This document shows, in pieces, positions 1-10,100 of a DNA stretch of 64,000 bases (within the stretch, counting starts at the first letter, position 1; each line of letters opens with the position of its first letter). The DNA comes from Bradyrhizobium sp. CB1717. GTDB taxonomy: Bacteria; Pseudomonadota; Alphaproteobacteria; Rhizobiales; Xanthobacteraceae. Location: the NCBI RefSeq assembly GCF_029714325.1, contig NZ_CP121666.1, positions 1,240,001 through 1,304,000 of the forward strand. The letters are read 5' to 3'. The position numbers were made by a program, and so were the translations under genes. The notes under the pieces are model-generated. The model saw nothing but the letters and a program-made list of their open reading frames with translations, was not told the origin of the DNA and made no database searches.

Positions 1-197
1 ATGCCAACAAGGCTGGCAAGGATCTCAGTGGCCAGAAGATGCTCGACGCGCTGGAGTCCGGCGACAAGTTCCAGGACATCTTCAATTCGCCGCCGACGGT
101 GTTCTCGAAGACCAACCATCTCGCCACCACCATCACACAGGTCCAGCAGGTCAAGAACGGCCGCTGGGTTCTGGTGAAGGACAATCTGATGTTTTGA
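1..197 (+). CDS. ABC transporter substrate-binding protein, C-terminal fragment
   Basis: The window opens inside this gene; the reading frame starting at base 3 is open until a TGA at 195-197. The last 64 residues contain GKDLSGQKMLDALESG followed by FNSPPTVFS and end with VKNGRWVLVKD. This pattern is typical of the C-terminus of periplasmic binding proteins of the branched-chain amino acid/amide type (Peripla_BP_6). The fold would bind a small solute in the periplasm for an ABC importer whose other genes lie outside the window. The family call rests only on the tail, so the substrate cannot be named. Confidence 0.6.
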   Translation, partial: ANKAGKDLSGQKMLDALESGDKFQDIFNSPPTVFSKTNHLATTITQVQQVKNGRWVLVKDNLMF

Positions 198-219
198 TGT
201 TTCGGCGGCGTGACGCTGC

Positions 220-350
220 ACCCTCTCCCCTTGTGGGAGAGGGTGGATCGCCGCGAAGTGGCGAGCCGGGTGAGGGGTTCTATCCTCACGAACGGTCTTG
301 CGTGGTGAGAACCCCTCATCCGGCGCTTCACGCCACCTTCTCCCACAAGG
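220..350. repeat. Palindromic repeat family A, copy 1 (interrupted by IS)
   Basis: The element starts CCCTCTCCCCTTGTGGGAGA and has a GCGAAGTGGCGAGCCGGGTGAGGGGT centre that pairs with the later CCCCTCATCCGGCGCTTC arm. It is cut by the IS at 351 and resumes at 1476 with CACAAGGGGAGAAGGAAG. Intact or related copies are at 17050-17206, 22786-22892 and 47761-47921. It occupies the ancestral convergent junction between the gene ending at 197 and the gene ending at 1515. Confidence 0.75.
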
Positions 351-1475
351 GGCCTGTTGCGCTACGGCCTTTTGAGGCAGGAGACGTAGGGAGAGAGGGC
401 TGTGTTGACGCCGATTGTCAGGCCGAGATCTGTACTTGGTGCCCTTGGCGGGCGTCTCAGGCGGCGAGCGCGGCCCAGCGCCTCATGTTGAACGCGATGG
501 AGGCAAGCAGGACCTGCCCGCTTGCCTTCATGAGACCGACATAGCGGATGCAGGTCAGCCGCATGCGGCGTTTGAGAGTGGCGAAGGTGGTCTCGACCTG
601 GGCTCGTCGGCGCGCGATGAGGAGGTTGTAGCGTTTGAGCCGAGGCGGTAGCTCCGGGTGATGTCGGTTGGGACGACGGGCGATGCGGGGCTTCTTGCCT
701 TCCGCTTTCAGCCGAGCCCGTCGGGCATGGGTGTCGTAGGCTGCATCGGCCCACACCACGGCTTCATCGCCACGGATCAGTTCGTCGGCCGGCGTTGTGT
801 CGTTGACATTGGCGGGCGTGGTCAGGACTGCGCGGATCAGGCCGGATCCCTCGTCGACACCCATGTGAGCCTTGTAGCCGAAGGTCGAACCACCCTTGCC
901 CTGCCGCTTGGTAAACCGGGCATCTGGGTCGTTTGAGGGACGATCCTGCTTCGGAGGGGTTGACACCGCCTGGATCAAGGTCGCATCCAGCATCGTGCCG
1001 CGCTTGAGGATGACCCCGGCATTCTCGAGCTGGCGATCCAGCTCGCCAAACAGCTTCTCCAACAGCCCTTGTTCGACGAGCTGGTTCCGGAAGCGGTTCA
1101 GAACCGTGTGGTCGGGCGTCGCATCTTCGAGGCTCAAACCGACGAAGCGCTTGAACGACAACCGGTCGCCCAACGCTTCCTCGAGTTCGCGTTCCGAAAG
1201 ACCATAGAGCGACTGCAACAGCACCGCACGAAACAGCACCAGCACCGGATAGCCTGGACGACCGGGGCTCCCTTCATCCCGCAGATGGCCGATCAGCTTC
1301 TCGAACCGGTACCACTTGACCAGGCCAGCCAGCCGATCCAGCGCTGCATTGGCGCCGGCCCCCTTCGGCATCAGTGCTTCCACAAAGCTCGGCTGTCCCG
1401 TCCGCTTAACCGCCATCGTCATCCCCTCAAGGCTTTGCCCTAGGGAATCACAACTGGCGAATTACGCAACAGGCC
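351..1475 (-). mobile_element. IS5-family insertion sequence, about 1125 bp
   Basis: The left end reads GGCCTGTTGCG and the right end reads CGCAACAGGCC, so the ends form an inverted repeat of 11 perfect bases. CACAAGG occurs immediately on both sides (344-350 and 1476-1482), and the shared flank can be extended to CCCACAAGGGG depending on where the ends are placed. It is therefore a target duplication of 7 to 11 bp. The element carries one complete transposase gene on the minus strand. Joining the flanks restores a family A repeat, which proves the insertion point. The element looks intact and could be recent. Confidence 0.85.
457..1422 (-). CDS. IS5-family transposase
   Basis: The 321-residue protein has the DUF772-type N-terminal domain (about residues 45-120, with ERELEEALGDRLSFKRF and DHTVLNRFR) followed by a DDE catalytic core. 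Likely catalytic residues are D146 in MLDATLI, D226 in WADAAYD and E277 in VETTFATLKRRM; the spacing and the last motif are typical of IS5. It is the only gene of the surrounding insertion sequence and starts 53 bases inside its right end. No frameshift or internal stop is seen, so it should be active. Shorter frames overlapping it on both strands are not credible genes. Confidence 0.93.
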   Translation of the reverse strand: MTMAVKRTGQPSFVEALMPKGAGANAALDRLAGLVKWYRFEKLIGHLRDEGSPGRPGYPVLVLFRAVLLQSLYGLSERELEEALGDRLSFKRFVGLSLEDATPDHTVLNRFRNQLVEQGLLEKLFGELDRQLENAGVILKRGTMLDATLIQAVSTPPKQDRPSNDPDARFTKRQGKGGSTFGYKAHMGVDEGSGLIRAVLTTPANVNDTTPADELIRGDEAVVWADAAYDTHARRARLKAEGKKPRIARRPNRHHPELPPRLKRYNLLIARRRAQVETTFATLKRRMRLTCIRYVGLMKASGQVLLASIAFNMRRWAALAA

Positions 1476-1514
1476 CACAAGGGGAGAAGGAAGAAAGCGC
1501 GCGCGGAGAGAGTC

Positions 1515-2639
1515 CTACGATCCCCCGCCCGCCGTCCCCGAGTTCACCGGCGCCAGCTCGTCTTCCCGGCAGCGCCAGCCGTCGGCGGCTTTGACGAAGG
1601 CGAAGGTTCGCTGGATCCTCAGCCGGCGCGTGACGTTGAAGGCCTCGCCGGAGCGCTCCCTCGTGCCGGCGCCCGGCTGCGGAAGACCCGTCCGGGGGTC
1701 CCAGCAGGTGCCGGTGCAGCCGGAGGCGACCTTGCTGCAGGTGGTGAAGGGCGCCAGCACCACCATCTCGATCTCGCCCGTGACCTGCGCCTCCTGGTCG
1801 GTCACCTGGCTGTCGACGGCGTAGACGCGATTGATGCGCAGGAAATTGCCGCAGGAATTGGCCGCGTGGATCCGCGCGGCGCAGAAATCGACGGCATCGG
1901 TGTCGGGCGAGTGAGCCGCGACCTGCCGGCCGAACACCTTTTTCGGATCGCCCTTGGCAGCGCGGATCTCGTCGGCCTTGCGCGTGAGGTAGTCGGCGAG
2001 ACAATCCTCCGCAGGCTCGAGCTCCTGCAGCGGCACGTTCTCCTTGCCGACGAGATTGCACTTGCGATCGCGCTCTCGCGTCCACCTTCCGTATTCGGCG
2101 AAGGCAAAGCGCGCCGCGGTCGGGTCGAGCTTGCCGATCAGGCCGAGCACCTCGCCATTGAGCTCCGTCTCGGCGAGCGCCAGCGACGGGTCCGCGCAGA
2201 TCAGCGCGCCCGCCGCCGTATTCGCGGCGAGGCAGTCGAAATCGGGATCGCGCAGGATCGCGGCGCGCTCCTCGGTCACCTTGAGCAGGCACGCCTTCAC
2301 GCGGTCGAAATCGTCGGCGCGGATCGCGGTCTGGCCGACGATGCCGCAACCGAGATTGCGCTGGCGGCCCCAGATCGCATTCTCCTCGATCGCCGGCAGG
2401 CGATCGGGCAGGCGGGCGAGCCGCGCCTCGATCGCGGTGTTCAGCTTCGCGGCGGCGGCGGCGAGCTCGGTGTCACCGCAGAACAATTGATTGCCGGGAT
2501 CGCGAATCTGCTGACAGTTGTTCCTGGCGAACAGCGGCAGCCGGTCGGCGACGGAGCGGTCGGGGGTGCTGGATTGCGCGAAGCCGGGCGCCGCCGGCAA
2601 CGTCAGCAGCGCAAGCAAAATCAGCAAGATGAACCGCAT
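1515..2639 (-). CDS. Secreted protein with two LprI-like (DUF1311) cysteine domains
   Basis: The 374-residue product has a clear signal peptide (residues 1-21, a leucine-rich core ending GFAQ). Two LprI-like segments follow. The first (about residues 38-100) runs from NNCQQI through FCGDTELAAAA to RQRNLGCG. The second (about 135-195) runs from DFDCLAANTA through ICADPSLALAE to RERDRKC. In this family paired cysteines and the Asp-x-x-Leu-Ala motif define a small helical domain, and the founding member inhibits lysozyme. The C-terminal 150 residues carry more cysteines but are not recognised. It is probably periplasmic; inhibition of lysozyme is not shown. It is co-directional with the protease gene upstream. 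Confidence 0.7.
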   Translation of the reverse strand: MRFILLILLALLTLPAAPGFAQSSTPDRSVADRLPLFARNNCQQIRDPGNQLFCGDTELAAAAAKLNTAIEARLARLPDRLPAIEENAIWGRQRNLGCGIVGQTAIRADDFDRVKACLLKVTEERAAILRDPDFDCLAANTAAGALICADPSLALAETELNGEVLGLIGKLDPTAARFAFAEYGRWTRERDRKCNLVGKENVPLQELEPAEDCLADYLTRKADEIRAAKGDPKKVFGRQVAAHSPDTDAVDFCAARIHAANSCGNFLRINRVYAVDSQVTDQEAQVTGEIEMVVLAPFTTCSKVASGCTGTCWDPRTGLPQPGAGTRERSGEAFNVTRRLRIQRTFAFVKAADGWRCREDELAPVNSGTAGGGS

Positions 2640-2710
2640 TCCAGTCGCCCCCGCGTAGAAGCGGCCATGCTAGCGTCCCGGATCGCGCGGTGGAATGGGT
2701 TTGTGCCCCG

Positions 2711-2792
2711 TAGCCCGGATGGAGCGTAAGCGTAATCCGGGATTCGTGCAGCGACAGCGGCCCCGGATTTCGCTCCGCTCCATCCGGGCTAC
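2711..2792. repeat. Palindromic repeat family B, copy 1
   Basis: The element begins GTAGCCCGGATGGAGCG and ends with CGCTCCATCCGGGCTAC, so its arms pair over about 17 bases around an imperfect centre containing AATCCGGGATTCGTGC. A second copy lies at 38310-38395. It fills most of the gap between two co-directional minus-strand genes. Confidence 0.8.
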
Positions 2793-2799
2793 AAGATGA

Positions 2800-3531
2800 T
2801 CAGTGCGCCTCGGCGGGCGCCATCGACAGCCGCATCGGCTCGTCGACATATTTCATCACGGCCGACTGGTAGAGCACGAACAGCGGCTGGTAGGTGCGCG
2901 CAGCATCGTCCGCGACCATCGCCATGCGGCGGTTGTCGAGCATCAGCCAGTGGCCGTCCAGTTTTGCGGCCACGACCGCATGCTCTTCGCCGGCCCTGAC
3001 GTCGCGCACCACGACGAGGCGGAGGTCCTCGGTGGCGACGCCCGCAAGCCGCAGTGCGGCCAGCTTGGCGATGGCATAGTCCTCGCAATCGCCGGCGCCG
3101 CGCGCGAAGGTCGCAAGCGGCGAGCTCCAGACGTCGTCGGTGCCGTCATTGGCGGGGTGGATGGCGAGATTGATGGCGCGGTTGGTCTCGCCCAGCCGCG
3201 CGCGGCCGTCGCGGGCACGGGCCTGGTCGACGATGGCCAGCAGCTTGAGGGCTGCGGGCGAGGCGCAATTGTCGCGGTCGCCGTCGCATAGCGCGAGCTG
3301 CACCATGTCGTCGTCGAGCCTGGATTTCAGCGCGGACCATTTCTGCTGGAGTCCGCCGGACGAGATCGCGAAGGCGAACACGCCGAACGGCTCGGCGGAC
3401 TTGCGTACGAGCGCGCCGGCGCCCGGCGACAGCAGCGTGCCGGCGCGAAGCTCGGCGGCCGATCCGAACAGGACCAGTCCGCAGACGACAAGGATTGCGC
3501 GCCAGGCGCGCGAGCGAGCAGCGGTCTCCAT
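2800..3531 (-). CDS. LapG-like transglutaminase-type cysteine protease (BTLCP family)
   Basis: The 243-residue protein has a signal peptide or N-terminal anchor (about residues 12-30) and then a bacterial transglutaminase-like cysteine peptidase domain. The catalytic triad is visible as C149 in GAGDCEDYA, H184 in EEHAVV and D199 in LDNRR, and D148 and E150 match the calcium-binding residues of LapG. Characterised LapG cuts the N-terminus of giant adhesins in the periplasm and so releases them from the cell surface. Here the gene lies 618 bp from, and divergent to, a 2270-residue adhesin, which makes that adhesin the obvious candidate substrate. No LapD-like receptor is seen in the window, so control must differ or lie elsewhere. 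Substrate choice is inference. Confidence 0.85.
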   Translation of the reverse strand: METAARSRAWRAILVVCGLVLFGSAAELRAGTLLSPGAGALVRKSAEPFGVFAFAISSGGLQQKWSALKSRLDDDMVQLALCDGDRDNCASPAALKLLAIVDQARARDGRARLGETNRAINLAIHPANDGTDDVWSSPLATFARGAGDCEDYAIAKLAALRLAGVATEDLRLVVVRDVRAGEEHAVVAAKLDGHWLMLDNRRMAMVADDAARTYQPLFVLYQSAVMKYVDEPMRLSMAPAEAH

Positions 3532-4149
3532 CTGACATCCCCTTCCGGCTTCGCCGAGGTCTCTCGACCGCGACGTGCCGGGCTTTGTTGCTTTCGCGGA
3601 GATAGTGCGAGGCGGGCCGTTTTGTTCTGCTTAACGCGCCCGGCAGGGGTCCCAAAACCGTGGGACAGGCTGAAACAAGCCCGCCCAAATTGCGTAAAAT
3701 TTTACGAATCGCCGGCTAGGAGGTGACCGGCGGCGGTGAAAATGCTTCGATTGCAAGCGTAGGTTGTGGTGGCGCCGATTCTGGGTCCTATGGCTAACAA
3801 GCCCGCGATTTCACGGGGTCTGTTAGTTAGGTCACAGATTTAGCTCCGTATTTGCCGCAGGATGCTGTGGGGAACCCCTGGGAAAAGATGACATCAGTAT
3901 CTGCTGTCAGATCTATACAGCAGGTTACTTTGGATGCTTGGAAATGTCCGCAAAAAAGCCGAATTCGACTTCAGAATACTGTAGGTATTACTGCGGTTCC
4001 TTCCCAGTAGCGCGGTTTTCCGGGCGTCCGCAAGGCCAAGTGATGCGAAATCACACAAGCAATAGATGGTTTCGCTAAGGACTTGGTAATGCTAAGCAAG
4101 CTTAGGCGGTCGATACTTTCATAATTATTAACCCTTTTACGGTGCCCCG
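3532..4149. other. Long AT-richer divergent intergenic region
   Basis: This 618-bp gap between the protease and the giant adhesin contains no credible gene and is visibly richer in A and T than its surroundings, especially from 3800 to 4140. It holds a perfect 7-bp dyad at 3901-3923 and a possible sigma-70-like pair, TTCGAC at 3964-3969 and TATTAC at 3986-3991, with a 16-base spacer. The run ending ATAATTATTAACCCTTTT lies just before the adhesin start. Such a long leader suggests multi-factor control of the adhesin. Confidence 0.55.
3901..3923. promoter_or_regulatory. Perfect dyad, possible operator
   Basis: CTGCTGT (3901-3907) and ACAGCAG (3917-3923) are exact reverse complements separated by 9 bases. 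The position, 227 bases before the adhesin start in the AT-rich leader, suits an operator for a dimeric regulator. No regulator family is recognised. Confidence 0.35.
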
Positions 4150-7100
4150 TTGAACTACGCTGGCAAATTTGACGCCGCGATTCCCTTGAACGGCGAAGGT
4201 TCCCACTCGCCCGGCTATGTCCATGTCGATTCCTTTACCGCCAAGGCGCACGGTCGCGTGCCCGATGGGGCTGTCGTTGTTCCCGACCCGAATCTGATCT
4301 TCAACGGCGAGTTCAAGCGCTCAGGTCTCGACCTCGTGCTGTCCCATGAGGGGCGCGACTTCGTCGTTCACGATTATTTTAGGGGCGAGCAGCGTGCCGC
4401 ACTGGCCTCGTCCGATGGCGCCCACCTCACCGGCGACGTCGTCAATGCGCTGACCGGCCACGTCCAGGTTGCCCAGGCCGCGCCGGGCACGGCTGCGGCC
4501 CAGGTCATCGGCCACGTCACGAAGCTCTCCGGCAGCGCGACCGCGATCCGCAACGGCGTTTCGGTCATCCTCAACAACGGCGACAATGTCGAGAAGGGCG
4601 ACGTGGTGTCGACCGGCGCGGATTCGACGCTCGGCATCACCTTCATCGACGGCACCGTGTTCGGCCTGTCCTCCAATGCGCGGATGGTGCTGAACGAGAT
4701 GGTCTACGACCCCAACGGGTCGAACAACTCCTCGCTGCTGAGCCTGGTGGCAGGCACCATCACCTTTGTCGCCGGCGAAACCGCCAAGCACGGCGACATG
4801 AAGGTCGACACGCCGGTCGCGACCATGGGCATCCGCGGCACCGCGGTACTGACCCAGATCAACTTCGTCATTCCCGCCGGCGGCGGCGACCCGCAGCCGC
4901 AGGCGAGCTTCCAGGTGCTGGTCGAGCCGAACGGCACCACGGGCTCCTATATCCTGTTCGACAAGATCACGCTGCTGCCGATCGCGACGGTCAACCAGGC
5001 CGGCCAGATGATCCAGATCAGCGGCGGCAACGTCTCGATCAGCAACGCGCTGATGTCGCCGGACGTGCAGAAGCTGATCACGGACGTGTTCACGCTGAAG
5101 TTCACCGACAACAACAGCAACACCAAGCTGACCACGAACTTCACCGACACGATCACGCCGACCAGCCAGGATCTGGTGCTCAAGTCGGCGTCGGGCGCCG
5201 TCGTGATCGCGACCTTCACGAACCTCAATCACACAGGATCAGAAGGGCCCGGCAATTCCACGTCGCCTGCCACGCGTATCCCCGGCCAGCCGCTGGTGCA
5301 GAGCCTCGATCTCGGCGGCAATGTGAAGACCGAGTTCTCGCTGAGCGAGCGCGCGGACACCACCGGCGACACCACGCATTCCGATACGATCTCCGGCCGG
5401 ATCACCTTCGTCGATCAGAATCTCGGCGACCGGCCGACGGTGAGCATAAGCCTCGCCGAGGCGCCGAACTACGTCTACAAGAACGCCGGCCAGCAGGACG
5501 TCACCGGCTCGCTCAGCGCTCTTCAGAAGCAGGACATCGCGGCGACGCTGATCCAGATCAGCGTGGCCCCCGACGGCGGCAACAACAACAACGGCTCGGC
5601 GGTCTGGACCTATACGATCCCCGATAACGTGTTCGATTTTCTCGCGGCCGGCGAAACGCTGACGCTGACCTACATGGTCCGCGTCGACACCAATTTTCAG
5701 GTCGCCCCCGAATCCAAGTTCATCCCGATCACCATCACGATTACGGGCACCAACGACAAGCCGGTGATCACCAGCAGCGTTCCGACCATCACCTTCGAAG
5801 GCGGCACCAGCGTGCCGGGCGGCCCGCTCGTCAGCGATGAGGCGACCTCGGGCACGCTGAACTTCGCCGACGTCGATCTGACCGACGCCCATACCGTGTC
5901 GGTGGCGCTGACCAGTGCGACGCTGCCTGACGGCAGCACCGTTCCGCCGGGCCCGCTCGCGGCGTTCCAGAGCGCGATGTCGGTTGCCATCGCGTCGGGA
6001 GCCGACAGCACCGGCGATGGCACCGGCACCATCAACTGGTCGCTGGCCGATCTTCCGGTCTACCTCGCCGACTTCATTCCGAAGGGCGAGGTGCTGACGC
6101 TGGTCTACACCGTGACGGTCAAGGACACGCATGGCGGGACCGCGCAACAGACCATCACCGTCACGATCACCGGTACCGATGCGCCCGCCGTGGTGTGGAT
6201 CGCGACCGAGAAGCCCGGCGCGCCCTCGGGCGGCTTCTGGAAAGACGCCGCGAACTGGGCGACCGGCACCGTTCCGACCATCGACGATGACGTCATCGTC
6301 ATCACCGATCAATTGCACGGCCTGACGCCGTCCTATCCGGTGACGATCGACGCAGCTGCCTACGCCAAGTCGCTGACGATGAACGATTTCGGCGGCCCGC
6401 CGCCGAAGGTGATCGTCCAGAGTTCGCTGACGATTGCTGGCGCGCTCAACATGGGCGCCGATTCGATCCTGACCAACGCCGGCTCGATGTTCGTTGGCGG
6501 CAAGGCCGAGATCTTGGATACGAGCGTGCTCACCAATACGGGCCACCTGACGTTCCAGGGTGGCGGCGATTTCGCCGTCGGTACCACGATCACCAATTCC
6601 GGCACGCTCGAACTGTTCGGCGGCACGCTGAAGACGCGGGCCGAGATCCACAATGCCGGCGGCACGCTGAAGACCGATGCCGGCGCGACGCTGATCGTCG
6701 ATGGCACGACGGTCGACGGCGGCACCGTCACCATTCTCGGCACGCTGGAGCTCGACGGCGTCAGCCTGATCGAGAACGGCACGCTGAACAATTCCGGCAC
6801 GGTGAACGTCAAGGGCACGGTCGAGTTCGCTCACGAGACCGTGGACAACGCGTCGAGCGGTGTGATCGAGGTGCTGGCAAATGGCTGGCTGACGATCCAT
6901 CAGGGCTCCAGCATCACCAATGCCGGCCAGATCACCATCGACGCCTCCGGCAGGTTGGTCGTCACCAACGCGACCATCGGCGGAGCCGGTGGGGTGATCG
7001 GCACCGGGAACGGCGAGGGCGAGGGGGGGCCGATCTTCAACGCCGGTCTCCAGGGCGCCGGCACGATCACCAACGATGGTGAGATTGATCTCACCGGCGA

Positions 7101-10100
7101 CGCCGTCCTGAGCGGCGGCATCCTGAACAACAATGCCCTCTTCAACGTCAGCGGCACCGGCAATGCGCTGAGCGACGAGACCGTCACCAATGCCGGCATC
7201 ATCGAAGTGCTCGCCGGCGGCGCGCTGGCGATCGATCTGGGCTCGACGGTCGACAATTCGAGCGGCAACGTCGTCATCGACGGCAATGCCGCGCTGACGC
7301 TGGACGACGCCACGATCAGCGGCGGCGCGATCAAGGGTGCGGGCACGATCGGCGTTACGGGCGCCAGCCGCATCGACGGCGGGGCGACGGTTAGCATCAG
7401 CACCGTCACCGTCGAGAGCGACGTCACGCTGACGTTTGGCAACGCGACCGTTGTGGGCACCGAGATCGCCAATCACGGCACCGTCAATGTCGATGCAAGC
7501 AAGACGCTGACGTTGAACGGTGCGAGCCTGACCGGCGGTACGCTCACCGTCTCCGGCACGCTGGAATCGACCGGCACGAGCGCCATCGACAATGCCGGCA
7601 TCACCATTGCCGGCACCGGAGCGATCTCTGTCACCAGCGGTACCCTGACGATCGATCCGGCCACGATCCATGCCATCACCAATCACGGCCTGATCGAGGC
7701 GATCACCGGCGGCACGCTGAAGCTGACGGCCGCCACCATCACCAACACCGGCGGCACGATCTCGGTCGACGGCACCTCGAAGCTCTATCTGACCGACGTC
7801 TCGATCAACGGCGGCAACCTGAGCAATGCCGGCAATCTCTACAGCGTCTCGGGCTCCAACACGATCACGGCTGGCGTCACCAACAGCGGCGGTACCATCG
7901 AAGTTCAGGCCGGCACGCTCAATCTCGCCGGTGGCATCACCGGCGTCGGCACGCTGATCATCGACAACGGCGCGACGCTCGAGCTCGGCGGCGCGAACGA
8001 GCAGACCGCCACCTTCGCGGGCGGCGCCAATACGCTCAAGCTGGACGACACCAGTCACGATTTTGCCGGCACCATCGCCGGTCTGGCGACGAGCGGCGGC
8101 ACCTTTACCGTCACAGGCGATGCCGACATCAATTCGGGGAAGGGCGACGCGCTCGACTTCACCGCATCGGGCGGGACGGCCGACAGTCGCGGCAACATCA
8201 TTCTGACGCCGACCGGCGCGCTGACCGGCGCGACCAACGGCATCGTCGTCACTCAGAACGGCATCGGCGACATCTCGCTGACGACGGTCGGCGCCATCAC
8301 CGGTCAGACCGGCAACGGCATCGTGCTGCACGACGGCGCGGCCGGCGCCGGCGACATCACGGCTACGATCGGCGGCGGCGTGTCCGGCGCAGTCGGTCTC
8401 GACGTCGTCTCCCATGGCGACGGCAACGTCAGCATCTCGAATAACGGGCACATCACCGGCGCGACCTCGTTCGGCATCAATATCGACCAGGACGATGCAG
8501 ACGCGACCGGCTCGACGTCCATCACCAACACCGGATCGGTGGTCGGCGCCGACGGTTTTGCGGCGATCTCGATCCAGGAGAACGGCACCGGCGCTGCGTC
8601 GATTACCAATTCCGGCACCATCGGGCCCGACGATGCCGGCGCCGTGACCTCGACGACCTATGCGATCGTCGAGACCGGCGGCGAGATCACGTTCAACAAC
8701 ACCGGCCACATCAACGGCAATATCTCGGTTGCCACCGCCACGTTCAATAATAATGCGGGCGGCACCTGGACGGTCGCCGGCAGCGGCGTGTTCGGCGATA
8801 CGTCGTCGATCGTCAACCATGGTGCCATCGATCTGCACGGTGCCTCGATTTCCGGGGTCGACCTGACCATCGAAAATGATGGTGACATCGACAGCTGGGG
8901 CACCGCGTCGATCACCGGCGACATCACAAACACCGCCACCGGCTCGATCGAGGTCCACACCGGGACACTGACGCTGTTCGGCTCCCTGTCGGGCTCGGTT
9001 ACGGGTTCGGTTGTGGTCGACGCCGGCGCGACGCTCGAGGTCAAGGGCACGGTGTCGCAGACGATCACGCTCGCCGGTGACGGCGCCGAGCTCGAGATCG
9101 ATACGACGGATTTCGGCGGCTCGATCGCGCAGCTGTCCGCCAACGACAAGATCGACCTGACGATGATCAAGTGGGGGCCTGGCACCAGCGCGGTCTATGT
9201 CCCCGATGCCGACGATCCCGCGAGCGGCGGCGTGCTGACCGTCACCGGCGACGATGGCCAGACCATCAGCCTGACGCTCGTCGGAGATTATCGCAACGCA
9301 CACTTCGCGGGCAGCGATGAGGGCGGGCACACGCTGATCACGATCCATGCGGATGACGACGCGCCGGTGCTCGACACGGCCCATGCGACGCTGACTGCAG
9401 GTTTCGCCGAGCGTGAAAACACCACCGGCTCCGGTGCGTCCGACCCGGTGCCGGCTGCGACCGGTTCGATCGACTTCACCGACATCGACCTGACCGACCG
9501 TCCAACGGCGACAGTCACCGGTCAGGTCGTGACCTCGCTCGCTGCGGACGGCACCACTGACCTCACCGCGTCGCTCACGCCTGGCCAGATCGCCGCGTTG
9601 AAGGACGCGCTGACCTATGGGCAGACCGGCAAGAACAACGGCACGGTCACCTGGAGCTATTCGATCGCCGACAACGCGCTCGATTTCCTCGCCAAGGACC
9701 AGACCGTGAAGGTTGTGTCCACCATTACGCTCGATGACGGCCAGGGCCAGAAGGTGATGGCGGACGTCGTTGTCACGATCACCGGCACGAACGACGCGCC
9801 GACGCTCGACAACACGACGCTGGCCTCGGTCGCGGGCAACGACAGCAATCCGGTCGGAAGCACCATCAGCAGCCTCTTCACGGGCAAGTTCCACGACGCC
9901 GATGCCGGGGCGACCCTCAAGGCCATCGCGGTGACGTCCGATACCGCCACGGCGGCGCAGGGTGTCTGGCAGTACGAGCTCGCCGGCACCCATCAATGGG
10001 TCGATATCGGGGCGGTCAGTGACACGAGTGCGCTGGTGCTGGGCCCGGACACGCTGCTTCGCTTCGTGCCGGCCAACGGCTTCACCGGGACGCCGGACGC

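Noticed and set aside
362..754. Second minus-strand frame inside the insertion sequence, possible OrfB by frameshift
   Set aside because: The 321-residue frame already contains the whole DDE core, so no frameshift product is needed.
5239..9996. A 1585-codon open frame antisense to the giant adhesin
   Set aside because: Its arginine-, glycine- and aspartate-rich product has no recognisable fold and mirrors the repetitive codon pattern of the adhesin. Long antisense frames are common in high-GC repetitive genes.
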